From the NCBI GenBank assembly GCA_947481575.1, contig CANKGV010000004.1, positions 87,193 through 151,192 of the forward strand: 64,000 nt of DNA, in the 5' to 3' direction. Source of the stretch: Alphaproteobacteria bacterium. GTDB lineage: Bacteria > Pseudomonadota > Alphaproteobacteria > UBA2966 > CAIVPW01. Shown piece after piece: positions 33,401 through 41,069 of the stretch (position 1 is its first letter; each line of letters opens with the position of its first letter). The notes below the pieces were generated by a model. It was not told the origin of the DNA. It searched no databases and worked only from the letters and a program-made list of their open reading frames with translations. A program made the translations under genes and the position numbers.

Positions 33401-33869
33401 GGGGACCGTGGAGCGCCGCACGGAACGCCGTTCCCAGCGCGGCAGCCGTTACGCACATGTGGCATGTTCGGACCCAAGCGGCACGTTTGAGATCACGGTG
33501 TTCTCGGAACTATTGGTGTCGGCCCGGAACCTGTTGGAGCCGGGCACCTCGATCATGGCTATGGTCGAAGGGAGTGCCGATGGCGAAAATCTGCGGCTGA
33601 CGGCCCAGTCGATCCAGTCCCTGGACGAAGTGGCGACCCAGCAAGCCACGAGCTTGCAGGTCTGGGTGACCGGCCCGGAGCCGATCGGTGACCTAAAACG
33701 CATCCTGGGGCCGGGAAACAATGGCAAAGCCAGCGTTTCCATCGTTGTCCGGCCGCCGGCGGGCGATCGCGAGGTGGAAATCACCTTGCCGGGCAAGTTT
33801 GGGCTGACCCCCGCCACCCGCGAGGCGCTGGCCCGGGTCCCGGGCGTCGGCGCCATGGCCGAAGCCTGA
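30423..33869 (+). CDS. dnaE: DNA polymerase III subunit alpha
   Basis: This is the replicative polymerase catalytic subunit. The 1148-residue product has an N-terminal PHP domain (from HLRVHTAYSLSQGALKI), the palm with PDFDIDF (402-408, catalytic Asp403 and Asp405) and Asp559 in KFDFLGLKTL, finger motif GPGRGSGAGSVV, tandem helix-hairpin-helix and a C-terminal OB fold. The length and order fit DnaE1. Some PHP metal ligands are replaced (for example HTAYS near the start), as often seen where a separate epsilon subunit proofreads. The start is a GTG at 30423. Confidence 0.97.
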   Translation: MTHADFVHLRVHTAYSLSQGALKIEEAVRLAKEQRMPALAITDTGNLFGALEFSEAVAKAGIQPIVGCELALAREGEEQPGIGARVPEPDRIVLLAQTEAGYRNLMALSSAAFLETEPTQTPRVTWAALKAHADGLIALTGGVAGPVGRLLAESREKLAEAALVRLADLFPGRLYVELQRHGMEIEDRIEAGLVGLAYAHNIPLVATNEPYFGAAAMYEAHDALLCIADSTFLAETNRRRVTPEHRFKSAEEMRALFADLPEAIDNTLVIARRCAYMPPKREPILPAYHAASGRTGEDELRVQAEAGLEERLVERTGDDKPRYRERLAYEISVIVKMGFPGYFLVVADFIRFARTNRIPVGPGRGSGAGSVVAWALGITDLDPLYFGLLFERFLNPHRVSMPDFDIDFCEERRDEVINYVQQRYGTDRVAQIITFGRLQARAVLRDVGRVMEIPYGQVDRVCKLVPFNPAKPVTLAEAIEVEPRLAAERDGDERVARMLDIGQKLEGLYRHASTHAAGVVIGDRPLIDLVPLYRDPRSTMPVTQFSMKYVEAAGLVKFDFLGLKTLTVIDKTLRLLDERGTPLNLGTIPLDDPDTYAMLSRGETIGVFQLESGGMRDLVVKVRPSGIEDIIAIVALFRPGPMENIPKYVACKHGREEPEHLHELIEPVVRDTYGVIIYQEQVMQIAQVFAGFSMAEADNLRRAMGKKIKSEMDAMRDRFIKGAMEKGVAADRATQVFDLVDKFAGYGFNKAHSAGYGLIAFQTAYLKAHHPVEFLAASMTVDMGNTDKLSVFKDEAKRLGIAVLPPDVNASGVVFTVEDAGGKAAIRYALGAIRNVGGHGAASLVDERTAHGRYRDLADIAGRLDPRAVNRRQLENVARAGGFDSLKIERAHLVGGLDSVMAYAASATEERVAGQASLFGGGGGASADRSLRLPAAEPWNVTDRLQQEREAIGFYLSAHPLESYAGLLAARRVVRAADIAARVGAGTASLALAGTVERRTERRSQRGSRYAHVACSDPSGTFEITVFSELLVSARNLLEPGTSIMAMVEGSADGENLRLTAQSIQSLDEVATQQATSLQVWVTGPEPIGDLKRILGPGNNGKASVSIVVRPPAGDREVEITLPGKFGLTPATREALARVPGVGAMAEA

Positions 33870-33876
33870 GTTTTCC

Positions 33877-33905
33877 TTGAATCCCGGGGCGGGGCGGGCT
33901 AAGAA
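33877..33905 (+). promoter_or_regulatory. Possible promoter of the rpsB-tsf operon
   Basis: TTGAAT (33877-33882) and TAAGAA (33900-33905) are spaced by 17 bases, giving an rpsB leader of about 115 bases. A short hairpin GCGCTC/GAGCGC (33914-33928) begins the leader. Position supports the call; the -10 is not strong. Confidence 0.4.
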
Positions 33906-34025
33906 CCCCCCGGGCGCTCGCTGAGCGCTTAATTCGCACGCAGGAACGGCCGAATTGCAGGCCACCCATCCGGTGCCCCGAGCTTACGGGGCTACTCCTG
34001 CGGAGGCACAACCGGAGAAGACGCT

Positions 34026-34877
34026 ATGACCATGCCCACATTTACGATGCGCCAGCTGTTGGAAGCCGGCGTCCATTTCGGCCACCGTACCTACCGGTGG
34101 AACCCGAAGATGGCGAAGTACATCTATGGTGCCCGCAACGGCATCCATGTGATCGACCTTCAGCAGACGATGCCGATGCTGTACCGCGCGCTCGAAGCGC
34201 TGCGTGATACGGTCGCCAAAGGCGGGCGCGTGCTGTTCGTCGGTACCAAGCACCAGGCCGCGGATGTGGTTTCGGAAGCCGCAAAGCGTTGCGGCCAGTA
34301 CTACATTCACCACCGTTGGCTGGGCGGCATGCTCACCAACTGGCAGACCATCTCGGTTTCGATCAACCGGCTCAAGGAGCTGGATAAGCAGGCCGAGTCG
34401 GGCATCCAAGGCCTGACCAAGAAGGAACTGCAGCGCCTCGGCAACGAGCGCACCAAGCTTGAGCGTTCGCTCGGCGGCATCAAGGACATGGGCGGCCTGC
34501 CCGACCTGTTGTTCGTGATCGACACGAACAAGGAAGAACTCGCGATCGAAGAAGCGCGCCGCCTGAATATTCCGGTGGCTGCGATCGTCGATTCGAACTC
34601 GAACCCGGACGGCGTTACGTTCCCGATCCCGGGCAACGATGACGCCTCGCGTGCCATCAACCTCTATTGCGACCTCGCGGCGCAGGCGGTGTTGGATGGT
34701 ATCCGCGAAGAGATGGCGAAGGACGGCGATGCCGGCGAAGCTGCCGAGATTCCGGGCGAGACCGTTCCGGTCGCAGCCGGTGCCGCTGCGCCGATGGAAG
34801 ACAAAGACGCCGCTCCGGCGGCGGCTGCGCCCCGTCGCCGTGGCGGCAAGCGCGAAGTAGTTGTTGAGCATAAGTAG
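34026..34877 (+). CDS. rpsB: 30S ribosomal protein S2
   Basis: S2 is a late-assembling small-subunit protein. The 283-residue product has the start [20 protein letters not shown] and the signature [20 protein letters not shown]. Compared with E. coli S2 (241 residues) it has a C-terminal extension rich in Ala, Glu and finally basic residues, as in other alphaproteobacteria. It is first in the rpsB-tsf-pyrH-frr cluster. Confidence 0.98.
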   Translation: MTMPTFTMRQLLEAGVHFGHRTYRWNPKMAKYIYGARNGIHVIDLQQTMPMLYRALEALRDTVAKGGRVLFVGTKHQAADVVSEAAKRCGQYYIHHRWLGGMLTNWQTISVSINRLKELDKQAESGIQGLTKKELQRLGNERTKLERSLGGIKDMGGLPDLLFVIDTNKEELAIEEARRLNIPVAAIVDSNSNPDGVTFPIPGNDDASRAINLYCDLAAQAVLDGIREEMAKDGDAGEAAEIPGETVPVAAGAAAPMEDKDAAPAAAAPRRRGGKREVVVEHK

Positions 34878-34925
34878 TAGCTCGAACAATCGTTTATACG
34901 ACAATTTTAACTGTGAGGTTTAGCC

Positions 34926-35864
34926 GTGGCTGAAGTCGACGCCGCCAAGGTGAAAGAACTGCGCGAACGTTCCGGCGCGGGGATGATGGACTGCAAGCGA
35001 GCGCTGACCGAGGCCGGCGGCGACATGGACAAGGCCGTGGATTGGCTGCGGTCCAAGGGCCTTGCCGCCGCCGCTAAGAAGGCCGGCCGCGTGGCCGCGG
35101 AAGGCCTCGTCGCGGTGGCCACCGACAAGACTCGTGGCGTGGCGGTGGAGGTCAATTCCGAGACCGATTTCGTTGCCCGCAACGACAAGTTCCAGGACCT
35201 GGTGCGGAATGTCGCCAAGGTCGCGTTGGGCACCAACGGCGACTACGACAAGGCCGTTGGGGCGCCGTATCCGGGCACCAAGCACACGGTCGGTGACCAG
35301 GTGAAGGAGACAGTCGCGGCGATTGGCGAGAACATCCAGTTCCGCCGCGCCAAGTCGCTGAGCGTCGCTCACGGCGCAGTGGTGAGCTACATCCACAACG
35401 TGATCGCGCCCGATATGGGCAAGATCGCCGTTCTGGTGGCACTCGAATCCACCGGCGACGTCGCCAAACTCGCGGCGCTCGGCAAGCAACTGGCCATGCA
35501 CATCGCTGCCGCCAACCCGCAGTCGCTGACGGTCGAAACCCTCGACCCGGCAGCCGTGGAGCGTGAGCGCGCGGTGTTCGCCGAACAGTCGAAGGCTTCC
35601 GGCAAGCCCGCCGACATCATCGCCAAGATGGTCGATGGCCGACTGCGCAAGTTCTACGGCGAAGCGGTGTTGCTCGAGCAGGTGTTCGTGATCGACGGCG
35701 AGACCAAGGTTGCCCAGGTCGTCGAGAACGCCGCCAAGGACGTAGGCGCGCCGGTGAAGTTGGCCGGGTTCGTTCGCTACGCGCTCGGCGAAGGCATCGA
35801 GAAGAAGCAGGAAGACTTCGCCCAGGAAGTCGCGGCCGTGGCCGGCGTAGCGCCGCGCCGCTAG
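34926..35864 (+). CDS. tsf: Elongation factor Ts
   Basis: EF-Ts exchanges GDP for GTP on EF-Tu. The 312-residue product has the N-terminal UBA-like region with RERSGAGMMDCKRAL and the second signature EVNSETDFVARN. The GTG at 34926 follows TGAGGTTTAG. The 48-base gap after rpsB is AT-rich compared with its surroundings. Confidence 0.98.
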   Translation: MAEVDAAKVKELRERSGAGMMDCKRALTEAGGDMDKAVDWLRSKGLAAAAKKAGRVAAEGLVAVATDKTRGVAVEVNSETDFVARNDKFQDLVRNVAKVALGTNGDYDKAVGAPYPGTKHTVGDQVKETVAAIGENIQFRRAKSLSVAHGAVVSYIHNVIAPDMGKIAVLVALESTGDVAKLAALGKQLAMHIAAANPQSLTVETLDPAAVERERAVFAEQSKASGKPADIIAKMVDGRLRKFYGEAVLLEQVFVIDGETKVAQVVENAAKDVGAPVKLAGFVRYALGEGIEKKQEDFAQEVAAVAGVAPRR

Positions 35865-35897
35865 CAACCGCGACCCGTCCGCCACCAGAGACCCATC

Positions 35898-36617
35898 ATG
35901 GCCAAACCCCGGTACCGCCGCGTGCTGCTGAAGCTCTCGGGCGAGGCGATGATGGGGTCGGGGCCGTCCGGTATCGACTATCCCGAGGTAACACGGATCG
36001 CGAACGAGATTCGCGGTGTCCATGCCAAGGGGTTCGAGGTCTGCATCGTTATCGGCGGCGGCAACCTCGTGCGCGGGGCGGCGGCGGCGAAGTCCGGCAT
36101 GGAACGGGCATCCGCCGACTACATGGGGATGTTGGCGACCGTCATCAATGCGCTGGCCCTCCAGAATTCGCTAGAACAGCTCGGTTCGCCGACCCGCGTC
36201 CTGTCGGCAATCCCGATGGCTAGCGTGTGCGAGCCCTACATCCGCCGCCGTGCGTTGCGGCACCTGGAAAAGGGCCGCGTCGTCATTTTCGCTGCTGGCA
36301 CCGGCAATCCGTTCTTCACCACCGACTCGGCGGCGGCGCTGCGCGCAGCCGAGATGAACTGCGATGCCCTGCTCAAGGGTACGCAGGTCGACGGCGTGTA
36401 TTCGGCCGATCCCCGCACGGACAAGAAAGCCAAGCGCTATGATAGGCTTAGCTATATGGACGTGCTGTCGCAGGATCTGAAGGTCATGGACGCTTCGGCC
36501 GTGTCGCTGGCGCGGGAAAACAAGATCCCGATCCTAGTGTTTTCCATCCACGAGTCGGGGGCCCTGGCCAATGTTTTGGCGGGCAAGGGCACCTGGACCA
36601 CGATTACCGAGGAATAG
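35898..36617 (+). CDS. pyrH: Uridylate kinase
   Basis: UMP kinase makes UDP and is a GTP-activated homohexamer. The 239-residue product has [14 protein letters not shown] at the N terminus, [10 protein letters not shown] and the C-terminal [17 protein letters not shown] region of the amino-acid-kinase fold. It lies between tsf and frr as in most bacteria. Confidence 0.98.
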   Translation: MAKPRYRRVLLKLSGEAMMGSGPSGIDYPEVTRIANEIRGVHAKGFEVCIVIGGGNLVRGAAAAKSGMERASADYMGMLATVINALALQNSLEQLGSPTRVLSAIPMASVCEPYIRRRALRHLEKGRVVIFAAGTGNPFFTTDSAAALRAAEMNCDALLKGTQVDGVYSADPRTDKKAKRYDRLSYMDVLSQDLKVMDASAVSLARENKIPILVFSIHESGALANVLAGKGTWTTITEE

Positions 36618-36619
36618 CC

Positions 36620-37180
36620 GTGGCCGCAAAGTTCGATATGGAAGACCTGAAGCGCCGCATGAACGGTGCACTGGAAGACTTGAAGAAGGACCTCGGCGGT
36701 CTGCGCACCGGACGTGCTTCGGTCAGCCTGCTGGACCCCGTGCAGGTGAACGCCTACGGCAGCAACATGCCGCTCAACCAGTGCGCCAACGTCAGTGCAC
36801 CGGAGCCGCGGCTGCTGACCGTGCAGGTATGGGATCGCACGCTGGTCACGGCGGTGGAAAAGGGCATCCGCGCCGCCGACTTGGGGCTGAATCCGTCGGT
36901 GGACGGGCAAACCATCCGCGTCCGCATTCCCGACCTGACCGAGGAACGCCGGCGCGAACTAAGCAAGATCGCAGCCAAGTACGCCGAGCAGCACCGCATC
37001 TCGATTCGCAATGTGCGACGCGAGGGCATGGAGCAGCTCAAGGCGATGGAAAAGACGGGCGAACTTTCGCAGGACGATCACCGCAAGCGTTCCGATGAGG
37101 TTCAGAAACTCACCGACGGGCTGATTGCCAAGATCGATGAGACGCTGAGCAACAAGGAACGCGAAATCATGCAGGTGTGA
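36620..37180 (+). CDS. frr: Ribosome recycling factor
   Basis: RRF splits post-termination ribosomes with EF-G. The 186-residue product has the expected three-helix bundle with [12 protein letters not shown], the beta-sandwich region and [17 protein letters not shown]. The GTG at 36620 is two bases after the pyrH stop. Confidence 0.97.
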   Translation: MAAKFDMEDLKRRMNGALEDLKKDLGGLRTGRASVSLLDPVQVNAYGSNMPLNQCANVSAPEPRLLTVQVWDRTLVTAVEKGIRAADLGLNPSVDGQTIRVRIPDLTEERRRELSKIAAKYAEQHRISIRNVRREGMEQLKAMEKTGELSQDDHRKRSDEVQKLTDGLIAKIDETLSNKEREIMQV

Positions 37181-37923
37181 TTCCGCGTATGGAAGCCGCC
37201 GCGACTCGCGAGCTGGCTCCCGCGCCGCCGGCCCACATCGCCATCATCATGGACGGCAACGGCCGTTGGGCGCGCAACCGCGGCCTGCCGCGTGTTGCCG
37301 GCCACGAACGCGGCGCCGAATCCGCCCGTGCGGTCGTGCGGGCGTGCCGCGAACTCGGTGTCGCCTACCTCACGATCTACGCGTTTTCGTCCGAGAACTG
37401 GAACCGGCCGCAGACCGAGGTCAACGACCTCATGGGGCTGCTAAGGATCTATCTGAAGCGCGAGATCAACGAACTCGACTCGCAAGGGGTTCGCTTGCGC
37501 TTCATCGGCGCGCGGGAGCGTCTGCCACCCGATATCATCGCCGAGATCGAAGCGGCCGAGCGCCGTACCCGCGCGAACCAAGGGCTGGTTTTGGCGGTCG
37601 CGCTTAACTACGGCAGCCGCGACGAGATCGTCCATGCCGCGCGCGCGATCGCCGCCGATGTGGCGGCGGGTACGCTGCGCCCGGACCAAGTGACCGAGGA
37701 CGAATTTGCGAAGCACCTCCATACGGTGGGGATGCCCAACCCCGACCTGGTGATCCGCACCAGCGGTGAGCAGCGCCTAAGCAATTTCCTGTTGTGGCAG
37801 TCGGCCTACGCGGAACTTGTCTTCACCGACGTGCTGTGGCCGGATTTCACCAAGGACACCTTGCAACAGGCGATCGCCGAGTATCACCGCCGCGACCGCC
37901 GCTTCGGCGCCCGTCGTGGCTGA
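37177..37923 (+). CDS. uppS: Isoprenyl (undecaprenyl) diphosphate synthase
   Basis: UppS builds the C55 lipid carrier for peptidoglycan and other envelope polymers. The 248-residue product has the substrate site [13 protein letters not shown] (Asp26 catalytic), [11 protein letters not shown] and the C-terminal [20 protein letters not shown] motif. The GTG at 37177 overlaps the frr stop; an ATG at 37189 would shorten it by four residues. It is followed by cdsA with an eight-base overlap. Confidence 0.97.
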   Translation: MIPRMEAAATRELAPAPPAHIAIIMDGNGRWARNRGLPRVAGHERGAESARAVVRACRELGVAYLTIYAFSSENWNRPQTEVNDLMGLLRIYLKREINELDSQGVRLRFIGARERLPPDIIAEIEAAERRTRANQGLVLAVALNYGSRDEIVHAARAIAADVAAGTLRPDQVTEDEFAKHLHTVGMPNPDLVIRTSGEQRLSNFLLWQSAYAELVFTDVLWPDFTKDTLQQAIAEYHRRDRRFGARRG

Positions 37924-38719
37924 ACGGCTCGGGGCCCGCGCCGCGTCCGGCCTCGTCCTTGGTGCCGCCGCGATCGCCGCCACATATTGGGGCGGCTGGG
38001 TGTTCGTCGTTTTGGCGGCCGCGGTCGGAATGTTGCTGGCCAACGAATGGGACCGCCTGTGCGGCGGTAGTGGCCTCGGCCCGCAAGCACTGATCCATGC
38101 CGCGGCAATCGCTGCGACGGCGCTGTGCGGTGGCGCCGGATCGGTGGGCACGGCGGCGATCGTCATCGGTGTTGGCACCGTACTGTCGGCGGCCGCGGCC
38201 GCGTTCGCCCAGCGTGGGGTGGCGTGGGCCGTAGGCGGATTGCTGTACACCTGCGTACCGGTGCTGGCGCTGGTTTGGCTGCGCTTGGAGGACGAGGGCG
38301 GGCGCCTTGCCGTGCTGTGGCTGTTTGCTGTGGTGTGGTCCACAGACACGGGCGCCTACTTCGTTGGCCGCGCCGTGGGCGGCCCCAAGCTCGCGCCCAC
38401 CATCAGCCCGGGCAAGACATGGTCGGGCAGCTTCGGCGGTATCGCAGCGGCGGCGCTGGCGGGCCTAGCGGTCGCCCTAACTACCGGAGCGCAGGCGCCG
38501 TGGGCGTGGGTTGCGGTCAGCATCGTGTTCTCGATTGTCGGGCAGGCCGGTGATCTGGCGAAGTCGAAGGTGAAGCGCCACTTCCATGTGAAGGACTCGG
38601 GCCATTTGATCCCCGGCCATGGCGGGGTACTCGACCGCCTCGACAGCACCTTGGCGACGGCACCCCTTGCCGCTGCGCTGCTCGTGGCCGCAGCACGGTG
38701 GGGAATTCAGTGGCAGTGA
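37916..38719 (+). CDS. cdsA: Phosphatidate cytidylyltransferase
   Basis: CdsA makes CDP-diacylglycerol, the precursor of membrane phospholipids. The 267-residue protein has about eight membrane segments and the family signature SKVKRHFHVKDSGHLIPGHG continuing into GVLDRLDS. The GTG at 37916 inside the uppS end is chosen; the open frame upstream of it lies antiparallel to no known domain and is not membrane-like. Confidence 0.95.
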   Translation: MAERLGARAASGLVLGAAAIAATYWGGWVFVVLAAAVGMLLANEWDRLCGGSGLGPQALIHAAAIAATALCGGAGSVGTAAIVIGVGTVLSAAAAAFAQRGVAWAVGGLLYTCVPVLALVWLRLEDEGGRLAVLWLFAVVWSTDTGAYFVGRAVGGPKLAPTISPGKTWSGSFGGIAAAALAGLAVALTTGAQAPWAWVAVSIVFSIVGQAGDLAKSKVKRHFHVKDSGHLIPGHGGVLDRLDSTLATAPLAAALLVAAARWGIQWQ

Positions 38720-39915
38720 CGGCGCCCCACATTGCCGGCGTCGCGTTCGAGCCGGAACTGGCTGCGCGCCGGGTCACGATCCTCGGATCGACCGGGTCGG
38801 TCGGCAAGAACACCGTAGAACTGATTGAGTCGGCCGGCAGCGGCTACGTTGTCGAGGCATTAACGGCCAATTCCAACGTGACGTTGCTGGCCCAGCAAGC
38901 GCGGCGCCTGCGCCCGCGGTTCGTGGCGATCGCCGACCCGACCAAATATGAAGCACTGCGGAGCGCTCTGGACGGATCGGGCATCCAGGTCGGCTCGGGC
39001 CCCGAAGCGGTGACCGAGGCCGCGCAACGCCCCGCGGATTGGGTCATGGCCGCGATTGTGGGCGCCGCCGGCCTGGGCGCGACCCTGGCAGCAATCCGGC
39101 GCGGCGCGGTCGTGGCGCTGGCCAACAAGGAAACGCTGGTTTGCGCCGGTCCCCTGATGATGGCCGAAGTAACCCGCCACCGGGCGACGCTGCTGCCGGT
39201 CGATTCAGAGCACAACGCAATCTTCCAGGTGTTCGACTTCGACAACCGCGATGCCATCGATCGTATCATCCTGACCGCCTCGGGCGGTCCGTTCCGCCAG
39301 TTGGACCGCGCGGGCATGGCCGGGGTCACCCCGGCCCAGGCGATCGCTCACCCGACCTGGGAGATGGGCCAAAAGATCTCGGTCGATTCGGCGACCATGA
39401 TGAACAAGGGCCTCGAGATCATCGAGGCGCACCACCTGTTCGGGATGCCGCCGGAGAAGATCGAGGTCCTGCTACACCCGCAGTCGGTCGTCCACAGTCT
39501 GGTGGCCTACGTCGATGGCTCGGTGCTGGCCCAGCTTGGCGCGCCAGATATGCGCACGCCGATCGCCTACACCTTGGCGTGGCCGCAGCGGCTGGCCTTT
39601 GCGGGGCGGCGCCTCGACCTTGCGGCGCTCGGCACGCTCACCTTCGAACCGCCTGACGAACAACGGTTTCCGGCCTTGCGGTTGGCCCGGGAAGCCTTGC
39701 AAAGCGGGGGGGGCGCACCTACAATTCTTAACGCCGCGAACGAGATTGCGGTGGAAGGGTTTATCGCGGGGCGAATTGGCTTTCTCGACATTGCCGGGGC
39801 CGTCGAAGAAGTCCTTGCCCAGGTTCCTGTGGGCACATTCGCTACGCTGGAAGACGTGCTGGAAACGGATGCCATCGCCCGGCGCTTCGCACGTAAAGTC
39901 ATTGAACGCATCTAG
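38710..39915 (+). CDS. dxr: 1-deoxy-D-xylulose 5-phosphate reductoisomerase
   Basis: Dxr makes MEP, the committed step of non-mevalonate isoprenoid synthesis, and feeds uppS in the same cluster. The product, about 401 residues, has the NADPH motif TILGSTGSVGKNT, ANKETLVCAG, the metal and substrate site LLPVDSEHNAIFQ and NKGLEIIEAHHLF. Three GTG codons (38698, 38710, 38716) are possible starts; 38710 and 38716 lie after a GGGGAA ribosome binding site, and the last would form a GTGA overlap with cdsA. Confidence 0.96.
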   Translation: MAVTAPHIAGVAFEPELAARRVTILGSTGSVGKNTVELIESAGSGYVVEALTANSNVTLLAQQARRLRPRFVAIADPTKYEALRSALDGSGIQVGSGPEAVTEAAQRPADWVMAAIVGAAGLGATLAAIRRGAVVALANKETLVCAGPLMMAEVTRHRATLLPVDSEHNAIFQVFDFDNRDAIDRIILTASGGPFRQLDRAGMAGVTPAQAIAHPTWEMGQKISVDSATMMNKGLEIIEAHHLFGMPPEKIEVLLHPQSVVHSLVAYVDGSVLAQLGAPDMRTPIAYTLAWPQRLAFAGRRLDLAALGTLTFEPPDEQRFPALRLAREALQSGGGAPTILNAANEIAVEGFIAGRIGFLDIAGAVEEVLAQVPVGTFATLEDVLETDAIARRFARKVIERI

Positions 39916-39943
39916 CGCACGCGGCGCAGGAGCCCGCTAACTC

Positions 39944-41059
39944 ATGGCATTCCTGTCCTCGGCCTTGGCCTTCGTCGTGGTTTTGACCGCCCTCGTGTTC
40001 GTTCACGAGATGGGCCATTACTTGGTTGCGCGCTGGCGCGGCGTGCGGGTCGAGGTGTTCTCCATTGGCTTCGGCCGGGAGATCGCCGGTTGGACCGACC
40101 GGACCGGCACGCGGTGGAAGATCAGCTGGATTCCGCTCGGCGGCTACGTAAAGTTCGTCGGCGACATGAACGCCGCATCGGCCGGTTCGGCCAAGGCGCT
40201 GCCGCCGGAATTGGCCAAGGACGCGTTCGCCAACAAGCCGCTCGGGAGCAGGGCGGCCGTGGTGGTGGCTGGGCCAGTGGCGAACTTCCTGTTCGCAATT
40301 GTCGTATTCGCGACCCTCTATTCCACCCTGGGCCAGCCGTTCACACCGCCCGTGATCTCGGAACTGGAACCCGGCTCCGTTGCAGAAGCTGCAGGGTTTC
40401 GTGCGGGTGACCGGTTCGTCCGGGTTGATGGCGTCTCGATCGACCGCTTCGAAGACCTGGTGCAGATCGTGTTTGCCAGCCCGGGCCGGATGCTGGACTT
40501 CACGATTCTCCGCGACGGGGCGCAGATGACGATGCGCGCGGCGCCCGGTACCCGCGAGATCGCGGCCAAGTCCGGCAGCAAGCCCCAACAGGTGGGCTAT
40601 TTGGGTGTGCGCAGCAGCGGCTACGAGCAAGTGCGCCATAACCCGGCGGTGTCGGTTTGGTACGCCACCAAGCAGACGTGGCTGGTCAGCCGCGAAACCC
40701 TCGTCTCACTCGGGCGCATGGCGACCGGCGCGGGCAGCAGCGAGGACTTGCGTGGCCCGATCGGCATCGCCCAGCTCTCCGGCCAAGTGGCGCATTTCGG
40801 TGTCGCGCCGCTGTTGGAATTCATGGCGCTTCTGTCGATCAGCCTGGGACTGCTGAATCTTTTTCCGATTCCGCTCCTCGACGGCGGGCATTTGCTTTAT
40901 TACGCGTTCGAGTTTGCGCGCGGCCGCCCGTTGGGTGAGCGGGCGCAAGAGTTTGGCTTCCGGATTGGACTTGCCCTGGTGCTAATGCTGATGCTGTACG
41001 CCACGTGGAATGACTTCGTTCAGTTGGACGTCGTCGGGCGAATGCGCGAGTTGTTCTAG
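39944..41059 (+). CDS. rseP: RIP metalloprotease RseP (site-2 protease)
   Basis: RseP is an inner-membrane zinc protease that cleaves anti-sigma factors and signal-peptide remnants. The 371-residue protein has the active-site HEMGH (21-25), a PDZ domain (about 125-200) with LEPGSVAEAAGFRAGDRFV, and the second zinc motif PIPLLDGGHLL in the last membrane region. The single PDZ domain is common in alphaproteobacteria (E. coli has two). It precedes bamA. Confidence 0.96.
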   Translation: MAFLSSALAFVVVLTALVFVHEMGHYLVARWRGVRVEVFSIGFGREIAGWTDRTGTRWKISWIPLGGYVKFVGDMNAASAGSAKALPPELAKDAFANKPLGSRAAVVVAGPVANFLFAIVVFATLYSTLGQPFTPPVISELEPGSVAEAAGFRAGDRFVRVDGVSIDRFEDLVQIVFASPGRMLDFTILRDGAQMTMRAAPGTREIAAKSGSKPQQVGYLGVRSSGYEQVRHNPAVSVWYATKQTWLVSRETLVSLGRMATGAGSSEDLRGPIGIAQLSGQVAHFGVAPLLEFMALLSISLGLLNLFPIPLLDGGHLLYYAFEFARGRPLGERAQEFGFRIGLALVLMLMLYATWNDFVQLDVVGRMRELF

Positions 41060-41069
41060 GGCTCGCGTG

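Noticed and set aside
31320..33458. Open frame of about 710 codons on the minus strand opposite dnaE
   Set aside because: This is another shadow of a long GC-rich gene; its composition (His, Arg, Val rich, no domains) is typical of noncoding frames.
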